NCBI GenBank assembly: GCA_022781985.1
Contig: JALESH010000013.1
Coordinates: forward strand, 1 to 40,517
Origin: Lachnospiraceae bacterium
GTDB taxonomy: Bacteria; Bacillota; Clostridia; Lachnospirales; Lachnospiraceae
Direction: 5' to 3'
DNA: 40,517 bases
In this document: positions 19,564-28,234 of the stretch, piece by piece
Position numbering within the stretch: the first letter of the stretch is position 1
Layout of the letters: each line of letters starts with the position of its first letter
Translations under genes and position numbers: made by a program
Notes under the pieces: generated by a model
Told to the model about the DNA's origin: nothing
Databases searched by the model: none
The model's input: the letters and a program-made list of their open reading frames with translations, nothing else

Positions 19564-20679
19564 TTAGCTGCCTTCCTTCTCTGCCATATCCAGCGCAGCT
19601 GCGACTACCTTATCCATGTCATAGTATCTGTACTGCCCCAGACGTCCTCCGAAAAGTACATTCCGCTCTGCAGCTGCCAGCTTCCGGTATTCCTCAAAGA
19701 GCCTGTTATTCCTCTCGTCATTGATGGGATAATAGGGTTCCTCCCCCTTCTGCCACTGGGCCGGATATTCCCTTGTGATGACGGTTCCCTGCTGGGTACC
19801 GAATTCAAAGTGCTTGTGCTCTATGATCCTGGTATAGGGTATCTCTCGCTCTGTATAATTGACTACCGCATTCCCCTGCCAGTTGTCACAGTCTGTCAAT
19901 ACCTCCTGCTGAAACCTGAGAGACCGGTATTCCAAGGCTCCCAGCCGATAGCCGAAATATTCATCGATCATTCCCGTATACAGAACCCTCCCGAAGCTCA
20001 TCCCGCCTCCGGCCTCCCATTCTTTCCGAAAATCCCTGTATTCTACACCCGTGCGCACCTCCACGCCCTCCAGCAGCCTCTCCACTATCGGCGTATAGCC
20101 CCCTGTAGGTATGCCCTGGTACAGGTCATTGAAGTAGTTGTTGTCAAAGGTAAACCGGAGGGGGATCCTCCTGATGATAAAGGGCGGCAGCTCCGTACAG
20201 GGACGCCCCCACTGTTTCTCCGTGTAGCCCCTGATCAGCTTTTCATATATGTCTCTTCCGGCCAGCAAAAGCGCCTGTTCCTCCAGATTCTCCGGTTCCC
20301 CGATGGATAAATCAGCGATCTGACTCTCTATCCTTGCCCTGGCCTCTGCGGGGGTTCTCACTCCCCACATCCTGCTGAAGGTGTTCATATTAAAAGGAAG
20401 ATTATAAAGCTCATCTCTGTAAATGGCCACCGGCGAATTAATAAACCGGTTAAACTCCCCGTACTGATTGATATATTTCCACACCCTCCTGTCAGAGGTG
20501 TGAAAAATATGAGCCCCGTATTTATGCACGTTGATTCCCAGGATTTCTTCTGTATAGATATTGCCTGCAATATGCCCTCTCCTGTCAATTACAAGGCATC
20601 TCTTCCCCTTTTTTTTCATTTCACAGGCAAAAACAGCGCCGAAGAGGCCTGCGCCTACGATCAGATAATCATAAAACAT
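19564..20679 (-). CDS. glf: UDP-galactopyranose mutase
   Basis: Glf is an FAD enzyme converting UDP-galactopyranose to UDP-galactofuranose for cell-surface glycans. The 371-aa product has the FAD-binding GAGLFGAVFA at about residues 9-18, the glycine-rich RRGHIAGNIYTE, the family stretch VHKYGAHIFHT, and the late GRLGQYRYYDMDKVV. Length and motifs fit the bacterial family. It lies 26 bp behind the XRE regulator gene and ends at the bidirectional terminator. The likely users of UDP-Galf are the GT4 genes further upstream, though none can be assigned to Galf from sequence alone. Confidence 0.95.
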   Translation of the reverse strand: MFYDYLIVGAGLFGAVFACEMKKKGKRCLVIDRRGHIAGNIYTEEILGINVHKYGAHIFHTSDRRVWKYINQYGEFNRFINSPVAIYRDELYNLPFNMNTFSRMWGVRTPAEARARIESQIADLSIGEPENLEEQALLLAGRDIYEKLIRGYTEKQWGRPCTELPPFIIRRIPLRFTFDNNYFNDLYQGIPTGGYTPIVERLLEGVEVRTGVEYRDFRKEWEAGGGMSFGRVLYTGMIDEYFGYRLGALEYRSLRFQQEVLTDCDNWQGNAVVNYTEREIPYTRIIEHKHFEFGTQQGTVITREYPAQWQKGEEPYYPINDERNNRLFEEYRKLAAAERNVLFGGRLGQYRYYDMDKVVAAALDMAEKEGS

Positions 20680-20705
20680 ACCACATCCTCCCCAGCCGGA
20701 CGGCC

Positions 20706-21044
20706 CTACTCCTTTAACTGATATTTCTCAAGCTGTATATAATCATCCATCAGCTCCAGCACCTTCTTGCGTCCTGCCTTATTTAATTTTATATAGTACT
20801 GCATGACACGATTTTCCAGAATCTTCTCTCCAAGAGTGGCTCCCTTCTCCAAAGAACTGAAATCCACGGGATTGAGATTCAGCTTGTCACACATTTTAAT
20901 AACCGTACCGTAGGCCATTCCTTCTATTCCTCTGTCCAATGCCGTAACCAAAGTGCTGTAGGGAATCTGCATCTCCAGAGCAAACTGCCGTACACTTTTA
21001 TACTGTGATAATATTTCCTGTTTTAATATCTCTGCTTTTGTCAT
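20706..21044 (-). CDS. XRE-type helix-turn-helix regulator
   Basis: This 112-aa protein has a helix-turn-helix at about residues 14-56. SVRQFALEMQIPYSTLVTAL and MAYGTVIKMCDKLNLNP are the HTH-like elements. A helical tail with a KLNKAGRKKVLELMDDYIQLEKY segment, frequent in XRE regulators of Clostridia, follows. I choose the ATG at 21044 because AGGAGG is 9 bases upstream; the ATG at 21050 is too close. A strong extended -10 promoter precedes it. It is probably co-transcribed with glf and may control it or itself; the target is unknown. Confidence 0.8.
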   Translation of the reverse strand: MTKAEILKQEILSQYKSVRQFALEMQIPYSTLVTALDRGIEGMAYGTVIKMCDKLNLNPVDFSSLEKGATLGEKILENRVMQYYIKLNKAGRKKVLELMDDYIQLEKYQLKE

Positions 21045-21119
21045 ATTCATACTCCTCCTGATATCATGGGTTTTTGACCTTTTCGTACATGTAAACAGCT
21101 CATCCGACCGAACGCATAT

Positions 21120-21148
21120 ATTATAGCACATATACGTTTTATCGTCAC
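21120..21148 (-). promoter_or_regulatory. Promoter for the XRE regulator and glf
   Basis: GTGACG (21148-21143), a 17-base spacer ending in TGC, and TATAAT (21125-21120) read on the minus strand. The -10 is perfect with an extended TGn element. The -35 matches four of six. Transcription would start about 70 bases before the regulator ATG at 21044. Confidence 0.7.
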
Positions 21149-21476
21149 TAATTTTAAAAAGGAATAAGAATCTTTAAAATTTTTTTATAATTTGACAGGC
21201 CAAAGGACTATTGACAAACAGAAAATTCTGGCATTTTCAGAGTAGCTCCTCTCAGAGATGCAAGATCTTCCGCTCCGCCATGGAAGCCGCACATCTCCAA
21301 CAGGAGCCTTAAGACATGCCCTGCAGACGTGATGTTGTACTGGTTAGAAATGTCTTTGATTATATTCTATATCACAATCATATTAAAATTTGTATATTTC
21401 GTCAATGCATTATGCAAAATTGAAATAAAGACACTTTAAATATGCAATGCTGCATATCCGCAGCCACTGCTTTTCT
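21149..21476. other. Intergenic stretch with a three-tier hairpin, no gene seen
   Basis: No open frame with a ribosome site is seen on either strand. The middle part (21245-21307) folds on either strand: GCTCCT/AGGAGC (21245-21250 with 21302-21307), GAGATG/CATCTC (21255-21260 with 21292-21297) and CTTCC/GGAAG (21267-21271 with 21282-21286), separated by small internal loops. The flanks are A+T-rich. Two TTGACA boxes on the plus strand (21192 and 21211) have no matching -10. The structure could be a small RNA, a leader element or a relic. Confidence 0.45.
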
Positions 21477-21842
21477 TTATTTCACAGCCTCTTTTGCCTC
21501 CTCTGACAGCTCCTTTAAAAAGGGGATCACTGCCTTTTCCAGCAGGTCTGCAATCCTGCCGTCCTCATGATTGGCGATTGCACTGCCCAGCTCCAGCAGA
21601 TTGTCGTTCAGTGCTTTCTTTCCCTCACTGATTTTTTCTGCATTTAAGATATCGGAGGTACGGTTATAGATCTCTATGATCCAGTTCAGTCCATCTATGC
21701 ACTGCTTCTGAAAGGTATCCGTATCTTCCTTCCTGCTGCCCCTCAGCTCTTCACAGAGAGTTCCCATACCGGGAATCAGCTTCTCCATATACTCTGCCGC
21801 TGCCGCCAGCGCCTCCTTCTTCTCTGCCTGTAAATTCTCCAT
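21477..21842 (-). CDS. Small all-helical protein of unknown function
   Basis: I do not recognise this 121-aa protein. It has no signal peptide or membrane segment and looks entirely alpha-helical. It has an Ala/Glu-rich first helix, a central NWIIEIYNRTSDIL segment and an acidic end (LKELSEEAKEAVK). The start follows TAGGAGG. Its own promoter is at 21895-21924. Size and helical make-up recall FliT-type or FliS-type export chaperones, and a FliD-like gene lies 2 kb away, but there is no motif proof. Confidence 0.6.
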   Translation of the reverse strand: MENLQAEKKEALAAAAEYMEKLIPGMGTLCEELRGSRKEDTDTFQKQCIDGLNWIIEIYNRTSDILNAEKISEGKKALNDNLLELGSAIANHEDGRIADLLEKAVIPFLKELSEEAKEAVK

Positions 21843-21894
21843 CGCTTTATCCTCCTATACAGCCATTTCTGAAAACCAATATTGGCCCAGCTTC

Positions 21895-21924
21895 ATTTTA
21901 CCACATACCACAAAATGAATTCAA
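21895..21924 (-). promoter_or_regulatory. Promoter for the small helical protein gene
   Basis: TTGAAT (21924-21919), an 18-base spacer ending in TGG, and TAAAAT (21900-21895) read on the minus strand, about 53 bases before the start codon. Four to five of six bases match in each box, with an extended TGn. It lies directly behind the last glycosyltransferase gene, marking the end of the long upstream unit. Confidence 0.5.
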
Positions 21925-21937
21925 GCCGAAAAACCTG

Positions 21938-23041
21938 TCAGACGGAGCCCTGCATGATCCTTTCCAGATATTCCTTCCAGGTTCTGTTGATCACATCAGG
22001 ACACAGCTCCTCCCGGATCCCGGCTGCGTTTCTTCCGATTTCTCCGGCAAGCCGTGGATCATCCAGCAGCTTTCTCAGAGTATCCGCCAGCTCCTGACGG
22101 CTGCCCGGCCGTATCAGAAATCCGTTGAAGCCATCCCTTATAAGCTCCCGGGGACCGCCGCAGGGGCAGTCCGTGGCAATGGCCGGAAGCCCCAGCGCCA
22201 TTGCCTCTATCAGGGTATTGGGCATCCCCTCTGAATAGGAGGAGAGCACAAATACAGAAGCCCTGTATATTGCCTCCGCCACATCGGATACACTGCCGGG
22301 CAGGTGGATCCGATTCTCCAGCCCCAGCTCTCCTGCCAGCCCTGTCAGAAAGCGCCGCAGTTCCCCTTCTCCGTATATGGTCAATTCAAAATCAGGATAA
22401 CTATGGGCGATCTCCGCAAAGGCCCGAATGATCATTTCATGGTTTTTATTGGCATCGATTCGCCCCACTGCCACGATCCGCTTTTCCCGCTCTCCCTGAT
22501 AAGGCTCTCTGAGAAAGGCCGGGTTCAGGGAATTTTTAAGGATAACTGCCTTTTTCTGCACAGCCGGGGGAAAAAAACCGGCGCTCTCCTCTGTCTGCAG
22601 CACCATTCCGTCTGCCAGAGGGAACAATAGTCTGGCTGCCAGCCTGAGTCCCCCGGAATAGTATTCCTCCCCGGGCTCTCCCCTCACTGACACCACCACA
22701 GGAATCCCCAGGAAACGTGAGGTGAGCAGAGCCATCATATTGTTCTTCCCGATAAAGGAAAGGATCAGATCCGGTTTTTCCTGCTTCCATATCCTCCTCA
22801 GCTTGGAAAAGCGGCGCAGGAAGTTGGAGATTCTTCCCCTTCCCATCTCCTCCGGTGTAATCTCAGAAAGAACTCTGGATATGCCCTCACTGACGGAAAA
22901 CTCATTTTCCAGACGGTACTGGGTCACAATCGTCACCCTGTATCCTATGGAATAAAAATACTCTGCTAGGTTTACCAGTACCCTCTCCGAGCCTCCCTTA
23001 TTCAGGGAGCTGATAAACATGGCGATGTGCTTTTTCTTCAT
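21938..23041 (-). CDS. GT4-family glycosyltransferase
   Basis: This is a retaining GT-B glycosyltransferase of family 4, predicted to add a sugar from a nucleotide donor in the cytoplasm. The 367-aa product (ATG at 23041, AAAGGGGGG upstream) has the acceptor-side motif LNKGGSERVLVNLA at the N-terminus, VGRIDANKNHEMII in the linker, and the donor-binding EGMPNTLIE (E-x7-E, about residues 268-276). ATDCPCGGPRELI follows. An alternative upstream start at 23080 has no site. It resembles the GT4 gene at 25788 closely enough (CPCGGPR motif) to suggest duplication. The sugar is unknown. It is the last gene of the run. Confidence 0.9.
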   Translation of the reverse strand: MKKKHIAMFISSLNKGGSERVLVNLAEYFYSIGYRVTIVTQYRLENEFSVSEGISRVLSEITPEEMGRGRISNFLRRFSKLRRIWKQEKPDLILSFIGKNNMMALLTSRFLGIPVVVSVRGEPGEEYYSGGLRLAARLLFPLADGMVLQTEESAGFFPPAVQKKAVILKNSLNPAFLREPYQGEREKRIVAVGRIDANKNHEMIIRAFAEIAHSYPDFELTIYGEGELRRFLTGLAGELGLENRIHLPGSVSDVAEAIYRASVFVLSSYSEGMPNTLIEAMALGLPAIATDCPCGGPRELIRDGFNGFLIRPGSRQELADTLRKLLDDPRLAGEIGRNAAGIREELCPDVINRTWKEYLERIMQGSV

Positions 23042-23083
23042 CAAAGCAGCCCCCCTTTCTGATCCCCTCAGCCCATACAAGGC

Positions 23084-24970
23084 CTATCCGCAGTAGCACC
23101 GATACCACTGTTCAAAAATAAAGAAGGACCAGGACAGCTTGGAGTAGTTGGCTCCCGTACCCGGGCCGCCGTCTCCTGTCCTGATATACTCCCGGATCAT
23201 CCTGGACACATATTCCCCATCGAATATCCCCTGCCTTTTCAGATAGCCCCTCTCACTGTAGTCCAGCAGCTGCTCCTTCAGCGGCCCCCTCAGCCATTTG
23301 TCCAGGGGTACGCCGAAGCCCACCTTGGGCCTGTCCAGCAGCTCCCTGGGAATATAATCGCAGGCGATGTCCTTTAGGATATGCTTCTTGTCCCCCCTAT
23401 GATATTTGAAACGATGGGGTAGCCTGTAGGAATATTCCATCACATCTCTGTCCAGGATGGGGCACCGGGTCTCCAGGGAATACTTCATGGAGGCTCTGTC
23501 CACCTTGCAGAGAATGTCCCCGGGCAGATAGGTGTCCATGTCCAGCAGCATACGGCGAATCTGCCATCTGCCCTCCTCATAGCCGCTCTCGATCTCATAG
23601 TGACAGGGCAGCTGACCTTCCCCGTCTCCCACCATCCTTTTGGCCATGAGGATGTAGCTGCCTGCCCCGAACTGAGTCTTGGTCTCCTTCTTCCGGTTGC
23701 CTGCAATCACCCTCACCCGGAAGGGCAGCTTATCCTCCAGCCCCAGCCCGGACACGCCGGGCAGCCGGCAGATGCCGTGCACCAGCCCACCCGGCAGATC
23801 CAGCAGCTGGGCCTGAGCCACATTTTCATAAATGTTATAGCCGCAGAAAAATTCATCCCCTCCGTCACCGGACAGCGCCACCGTCACCTTTTCCTTTGCC
23901 AGGGCCGCCACCAGCATGGAGGGAATCTGGGAACTGTCCGCAAAGGGCTCGTCATAATACCGGGGTATGCTCTCCACCAGCTCAAACATCATGGGCTCAT
24001 CGATATACATCTGGGTATGCTTCGTGCCCAGATAGTCCGCCACCTGCCTGGCATACTTGGCCTCATTGTATTTCTCCTCATAAAAGCCGATGGAAAAGGT
24101 CTTCACCGGCTCTCCGGAATGCTCCTGGGCGATTGCCGTGATCAGGGAGGAATCATAGCCTCCGCTTAAGAAAGCCCCCAAAGGCACATCGGATATCATC
24201 CTGGCGGCGGTAGCCTTTTTCAAAAGCTCCTTCAGCTCCTGCCTGGCCTGTCCGTAATCCTTCACCGGATTCTTCCTCTGCCCGGCGTATACCTCTTTCA
24301 CATCCCAATACTTCCGGGTTTTCACCCTGCCTCCGGAAAACTCCAGGATCCCTCCCGGCTCCAGCTTGTATACCTTTTCAAAAACGGACTCCGGTGCATT
24401 GATATACTGCTGGTACAGGTATCTGGAAAGGATGTCCCTCCTGATAGCTTTGGAAAAGCCGGGACATCTCATGATGGGCTTCAGCTCTGAGGCAAAGACC
24501 AGGTTTTCTCCATCCAGCCAGTAGTACAGAGGCTTCTTGCCGATCCGGTCCCTCACCAGCCAGAGCTTTTCCTCCTCCCTGTCGAACAGGGCCATGGCAA
24601 ACATCCCATTCAAACGGTCCACACAGCGGATGCCCCATTTCAGATAGGCAGCTAGGATCACCTCTGTATCGCAGTCAGAGCGGAAGGGATAGTCCGACAG
24701 TTCCTCCTTCAGCTCCTGAAAATTGTAGATCTCCCCATTATAAACCAGGCTGATGCGGCCATTCTCCGAATGCATGGGCTGATGCCCCAGCTGGGACAGA
24801 TCCAGAATGGACAGCCTGCGCTGGGCCAAGCCCACACTGTAGCCTCCTGACATGCCGCAGATCTCCTCTCCGCTGTCATCGGGGCCCCTGTGATACATCT
24901 CATCATTCATTTCCTTCAGCTGTGTCAGGCTGATCCGTCTTTTTGACACAAATCCGCAGATACCGCACAT
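23084..24970 (-). CDS. Asparagine synthase-type (AsnB) glutamine amidotransferase
   Basis: The family transfers ammonia from glutamine to an adenylated carboxyl group. The 628-aa product begins MCGICGF, leaving catalytic Cys at position 1 after Met removal. It has a class II glutaminase domain (RGPDDSGEE, YNGEIYNFQEL) and a PP-loop synthetase domain with SGGYDSS at about 269-275, SIGF and LSGDGGDEFFCGY. Free-standing AsnB makes asparagine. Copies inside glycan clusters, as here between a deacetylase-like gene and a glycosyltransferase gene, are often thought to amidate uronic acids. Which applies cannot be told from sequence. Gaps of 36 and 42 bp fit one operon. Confidence 0.92.
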   Translation of the reverse strand: MCGICGFVSKRRISLTQLKEMNDEMYHRGPDDSGEEICGMSGGYSVGLAQRRLSILDLSQLGHQPMHSENGRISLVYNGEIYNFQELKEELSDYPFRSDCDTEVILAAYLKWGIRCVDRLNGMFAMALFDREEEKLWLVRDRIGKKPLYYWLDGENLVFASELKPIMRCPGFSKAIRRDILSRYLYQQYINAPESVFEKVYKLEPGGILEFSGGRVKTRKYWDVKEVYAGQRKNPVKDYGQARQELKELLKKATAARMISDVPLGAFLSGGYDSSLITAIAQEHSGEPVKTFSIGFYEEKYNEAKYARQVADYLGTKHTQMYIDEPMMFELVESIPRYYDEPFADSSQIPSMLVAALAKEKVTVALSGDGGDEFFCGYNIYENVAQAQLLDLPGGLVHGICRLPGVSGLGLEDKLPFRVRVIAGNRKKETKTQFGAGSYILMAKRMVGDGEGQLPCHYEIESGYEEGRWQIRRMLLDMDTYLPGDILCKVDRASMKYSLETRCPILDRDVMEYSYRLPHRFKYHRGDKKHILKDIACDYIPRELLDRPKVGFGVPLDKWLRGPLKEQLLDYSERGYLKRQGIFDGEYVSRMIREYIRTGDGGPGTGANYSKLSWSFFIFEQWYRCYCG

Positions 24971-25006
24971 TTCCTGTCTCCTCCCTGCTGTCCTGATCCG
25001 TACACT

Positions 25007-25768
25007 CTAAGCCCCGGCTGTCCCTTCCAGAAATCCGTCCTTATACTCCCCGAAATCCTTGCACTCGTTGTCTATGCTTTCAATCAGCTCTATATATTTT
25101 TCCCTGATCAGGCTCTTATAATTCTCATAGTTGCTGTAGCCCTTCCTGGTCCAGGCAAAGGGATGGGTCAGGATCTGCACCCTGTCATGCCCCAGGATAT
25201 TTTTCTCATCGGGATAGCCATACCTCCATATATGATTGGCATCCGACATGTATTTCACACCCAGCCGGGTCTCCTCCGTGATATTTTCCGCAAAGGTAAA
25301 AAACTCCTCCTGATAAGCATTGATGATGCCCGGCAGCCTGATATTCTCTGCCAGCACTGCCGGAGAGGGGCGGTGCACGGAAAATTCATTGATCTCAAAG
25401 CCCAGCATCTCACTGAGCATATGGATTTCCTTGATAATCTGCCTGCGGATCTCCTGCATATCGTTCATGCCGTTGAGCGCGAAGTGGAGACCGATTTTAT
25501 GTCCCCTCTCATGCATGTCGCAGATCAGATCCCTGTTCTTTCTGGAGAGCAGGTTATAGGAATTGTTAGTCCACTGAAAAAAATAGGTGGAGAAAAAGTC
25601 CATGCTGGTCTCCACCCTGGCCAGGGCATAGGCTCTCTCCACACTGTACTCCACGTCATGCCGCATAATGATGAACTTATCCCTGCGCAGGGCCTCGCTG
25701 TAATTGGCATGCCGCCCTGTGGATTTGATGATCCTTATAATCTCTCTGTAGTCGTCGTATGAAAACAT
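25007..25768 (-). CDS. Polysaccharide deacetylase-like protein
   Basis: This 253-aa protein appears to belong to the divergent NodB/polysaccharide-deacetylase superfamily. It has MRHDVEYS (Asp at about residue 38, the general position of the metal/base aspartate), RGHKIGLHF (His 90 and 95) and a late ILTHPFAW. It has no signal peptide, so it would act on cytoplasmic glycan intermediates. The start is the ATG at 25768, which has AAGGAG 7 bases upstream; the longer frame to 25819 would overlap the preceding gene. The same arrangement occurs in other surface-glycan clusters. The substrate is unknown. Confidence 0.72.
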   Translation of the reverse strand: MFSYDDYREIIRIIKSTGRHANYSEALRRDKFIIMRHDVEYSVERAYALARVETSMDFFSTYFFQWTNNSYNLLSRKNRDLICDMHERGHKIGLHFALNGMNDMQEIRRQIIKEIHMLSEMLGFEINEFSVHRPSPAVLAENIRLPGIINAYQEEFFTFAENITEETRLGVKYMSDANHIWRYGYPDEKNILGHDRVQILTHPFAWTRKGYSNYENYKSLIREKYIELIESIDNECKDFGEYKDGFLEGTAGA

Positions 25769-25787
25769 GTGTACACTCCTTGCATTC

Positions 25788-26903
25788 TTATATTCCAGGC
25801 TTTTTCCTGCATATCTCATCTATATATTCCTGCCACCGGGAAAAAACCGCTCCGCCATTGGCAATCTGAGCAATTTCCCTGGCATTTTCGCCCAGTTTCT
25901 CCGCATATTCAGGCTCCTCTATCAGCCGGCTGATGCCCTCCTCCAGAGCCTTTTGATCCCCCACCGGAATCAGCAGGCCGTTGACCCCATCCCGGATCAC
26001 TGTCCTGGGACCGCCGCAGGGACAGTCCGTGGCAACGATGGGCAGCCCCAGGGCCATAGCCTCCAAAAGGGCATTGGGCATCCCCTCCCAATCCGAGGAA
26101 AAGGCATAGACTGCCGCATCCGCCAGATCCGTTTCCAGGGTATCGCTGGCTCCCATCAGCCTGATATAACCCTCTGCCTTATTTTCCCGAATGATCCCCT
26201 CCAGGATCTCCTTTGTGCCGTCATGGGAATCCCCCCCATAGAGCTCCAGGCTATAGTCCGGATGTCTCTTGTGCACCTCCATAAAGGCTCTCAGCAGCAT
26301 GGGCTGATTCTTAAAGTCCACCAGCCTCCCTGACTGAACCACTGTCTTTCTCCTGGCAGCAGGCCTGGGAGTCCCGATGTATTTTTCGTTGATAGGATTT
26401 AAAATGATTCTCGATCTCTTCTGCAGAAAGGGGGCGAAAAATTCCTTCTGTCCCCGGGTCTGGAAGACACAGCCTGCAGCCCGGGGAAACAGAAGCGGTA
26501 TCTGCAGCTTATCGGAAAGGGCATCGTAATGCCCTGCCGGATCCGTGCGGACTGAGATCAGTACCGGCACCCCCGTCCCCGGAGAGGCCATCAGGGCACG
26601 GTAATTTGCCCTCTGGGCAAAGGCAATGAGCACCTCCGGCTTCTCCCTTTTCATAAATTCCCTCAGATACTTTACCCGCAAAAGAAATTGGAGAATACGG
26701 GATTTTTTCTCATCCCCCGGACGCAGGCCTGCATGCACCCGCCGGACCCCCTTCTCTGTCCTGAACTCATTTTCACCGTACCACTCGGTGGCGATGAGTA
26801 CCTCATATCCTTCCCTGGCAAACTGGTCAGCCAGATTGGTCACCACCCGCTCTGCCCCGCCCTGCTCCAGACAGTTCAAATGAAATGCTATTTTTCGTTT
26901 CAT
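25788..26903 (-). CDS. GT4-family glycosyltransferase
   Basis: This 371-aa GT-B enzyme has LNCLEQGGAERVVTNLADQF at the N-terminus, GRLVDFKNQPMLLRAF in the linker and the donor motif EGMPNALLEAMALG (E-x7-E, about 273-281). ATDCPCGGPRTVIRDG follows, nearly the same as in the gene at 21938. The ATG at 26903 is preferred (AGGGAAGG upstream) over a TTG two codons earlier. It is one of four GT4 genes in the run and likely extends the same oligosaccharide. Donor and acceptor are unknown. Confidence 0.9.
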   Translation of the reverse strand: MKRKIAFHLNCLEQGGAERVVTNLADQFAREGYEVLIATEWYGENEFRTEKGVRRVHAGLRPGDEKKSRILQFLLRVKYLREFMKREKPEVLIAFAQRANYRALMASPGTGVPVLISVRTDPAGHYDALSDKLQIPLLFPRAAGCVFQTRGQKEFFAPFLQKRSRIILNPINEKYIGTPRPAARRKTVVQSGRLVDFKNQPMLLRAFMEVHKRHPDYSLELYGGDSHDGTKEILEGIIRENKAEGYIRLMGASDTLETDLADAAVYAFSSDWEGMPNALLEAMALGLPIVATDCPCGGPRTVIRDGVNGLLIPVGDQKALEEGISRLIEEPEYAEKLGENAREIAQIANGGAVFSRWQEYIDEICRKKPGI

Positions 26904-26977
26904 GTACAAGCCTTCCCTCTGTGTCAGCCACTTCCCGGATCAGTTCCTCTATATTTTCCCATTTTATCACATCCGCC

Positions 26978-28234
26978 CTAGGAGTGCAAACAGCCCTGCC
27001 GTTCTCCGGCCAGCTGCCTTATGGTGTCCACATAACGTTCCTCAGAGAAGTCCCGGGATCTCTCCAGCGCTGCCCTCTCATAGCCCTGCCACAGCTCTGA
27101 CTCCGTCAGCATCCGCTTCATCACCTCTGCCAGACGTTCCTCCTCCTGCGTGATGTCCCCAGGATCCAGATTCTTTTCCGGGCTCATATTGGGAAGCAGG
27201 ATCCCATAGTCTCCCCACAGGGTTTCTGCCGTTCCTTCCGATGAGCTGTATTCCTTCATCAGTATCTCCCTGGGGCCTGTCATACAGTCGGTGGCAGCCA
27301 CCGGAACGCCCAGGGCCATAGCCTCGATCAGCGCATTGGGAAAGCCTTCGTTGTAGGAGGTCAGCACATAGAGCCGGGCCGCCTCCAGATAGGGAAAGGG
27401 ATTCCTCTGCAGCCCTGTGAAATAAACCTGCTCCTCCACCCCAAGTCCCTTTGCCAGCTCCTTATATTCCTCAAAATCTCCTTCCCCGATGATCATCAGT
27501 CTGGCATCAGAAACCTCCTTCTGAACCAGGGAAAAGCTTTTTATCAGATGCCAGAAGCCCTTTACATCATCCTCACGTCCCATGGAGGCTATGATCCTTC
27601 CCCTGTCCTGCCAGGGCAGCCTGGGTTCCTCCGCCCCTGCCCGGCTCCGGAGCGCCTCCACATTCAGAGGATTGCAGAGAGCCACTGCCCTTTTGCAGCC
27701 GTATTTCTCCCGCACCTCCTCCTCTATCCTCCTGGAGCAGCACAGCACCCTGTCCGACATTCCGGAAAACAGTCTGATCTTCCGTGGGCTGCCCATATCC
27801 ATATAGCTTCGGATTCCGGTCCAGATTTCCGCCCGCCTGCCGGAAAACACATTGACCATGTTGGCAGTGGGTCCGAAGCTGTAGGCAATGTCTATGGAAA
27901 GCCTGCGCTTCAGTCTTCTCACGGCCAGGCTCCTTTTCCACACATTGAGGAACTTGCCCGGAATGCTCTCCCTCACCCCCAAATGAAGGTCTATCACCCG
28001 GAGCCCCGTAATATCATAGGCAATGTCCTTGGAATCAAATAGGACAATGCAGACCTCAAAATAGGGTTCCAGCAGCCGGGCTGTCTCCACGCAGACCCGC
28101 TCAAACCCGCCCTGATGCAGCATGGGAACAATCAGCATAAGCCGCAGCCGCTCCGTCCTCCCGGCACTGTCCCCTTCCTTTGTATTCCAACCGGACCTTG
28201 ATCTGTCTTCCATATCATCTGCCTTTCCCATCAT
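26978..28234 (-). CDS. GT4-family glycosyltransferase
   Basis: This 418-aa GT-B protein has MLHQGGFERVCVETARLL near the N-terminus, after a charged 30-residue extension, and SMGREDDVKGFWHLI in the linker. The donor motif is EGFPNALIEAMALG (about 296-304), followed by ATDCMTGPREIL. The start overlaps the stop of the upstream glycosyltransferase by 4 bp (ATGA), a sign of translational coupling. A second ATG is next to it. It differs from its neighbours in lacking the CPCGGPR motif. Confidence 0.88.
   Translation of the reverse strand: MMGKADDMEDRSRSGWNTKEGDSAGRTERLRLMLIVPMLHQGGFERVCVETARLLEPYFEVCIVLFDSKDIAYDITGLRVIDLHLGVRESIPGKFLNVWKRSLAVRRLKRRLSIDIAYSFGPTANMVNVFSGRRAEIWTGIRSYMDMGSPRKIRLFSGMSDRVLCCSRRIEEEVREKYGCKRAVALCNPLNVEALRSRAGAEEPRLPWQDRGRIIASMGREDDVKGFWHLIKSFSLVQKEVSDARLMIIGEGDFEEYKELAKGLGVEEQVYFTGLQRNPFPYLEAARLYVLTSYNEGFPNALIEAMALGVPVAATDCMTGPREILMKEYSSSEGTAETLWGDYGILLPNMSPEKNLDPGDITQEEERLAEVMKRMLTESELWQGYERAALERSRDFSEERYVDTIRQLAGERQGCLHS

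Noticed and set aside
21192-21216. Plus-strand promoter from two TTGACA boxes
   Set aside because: Neither has a -10 box at 16-18 bases, and no plus-strand gene follows.
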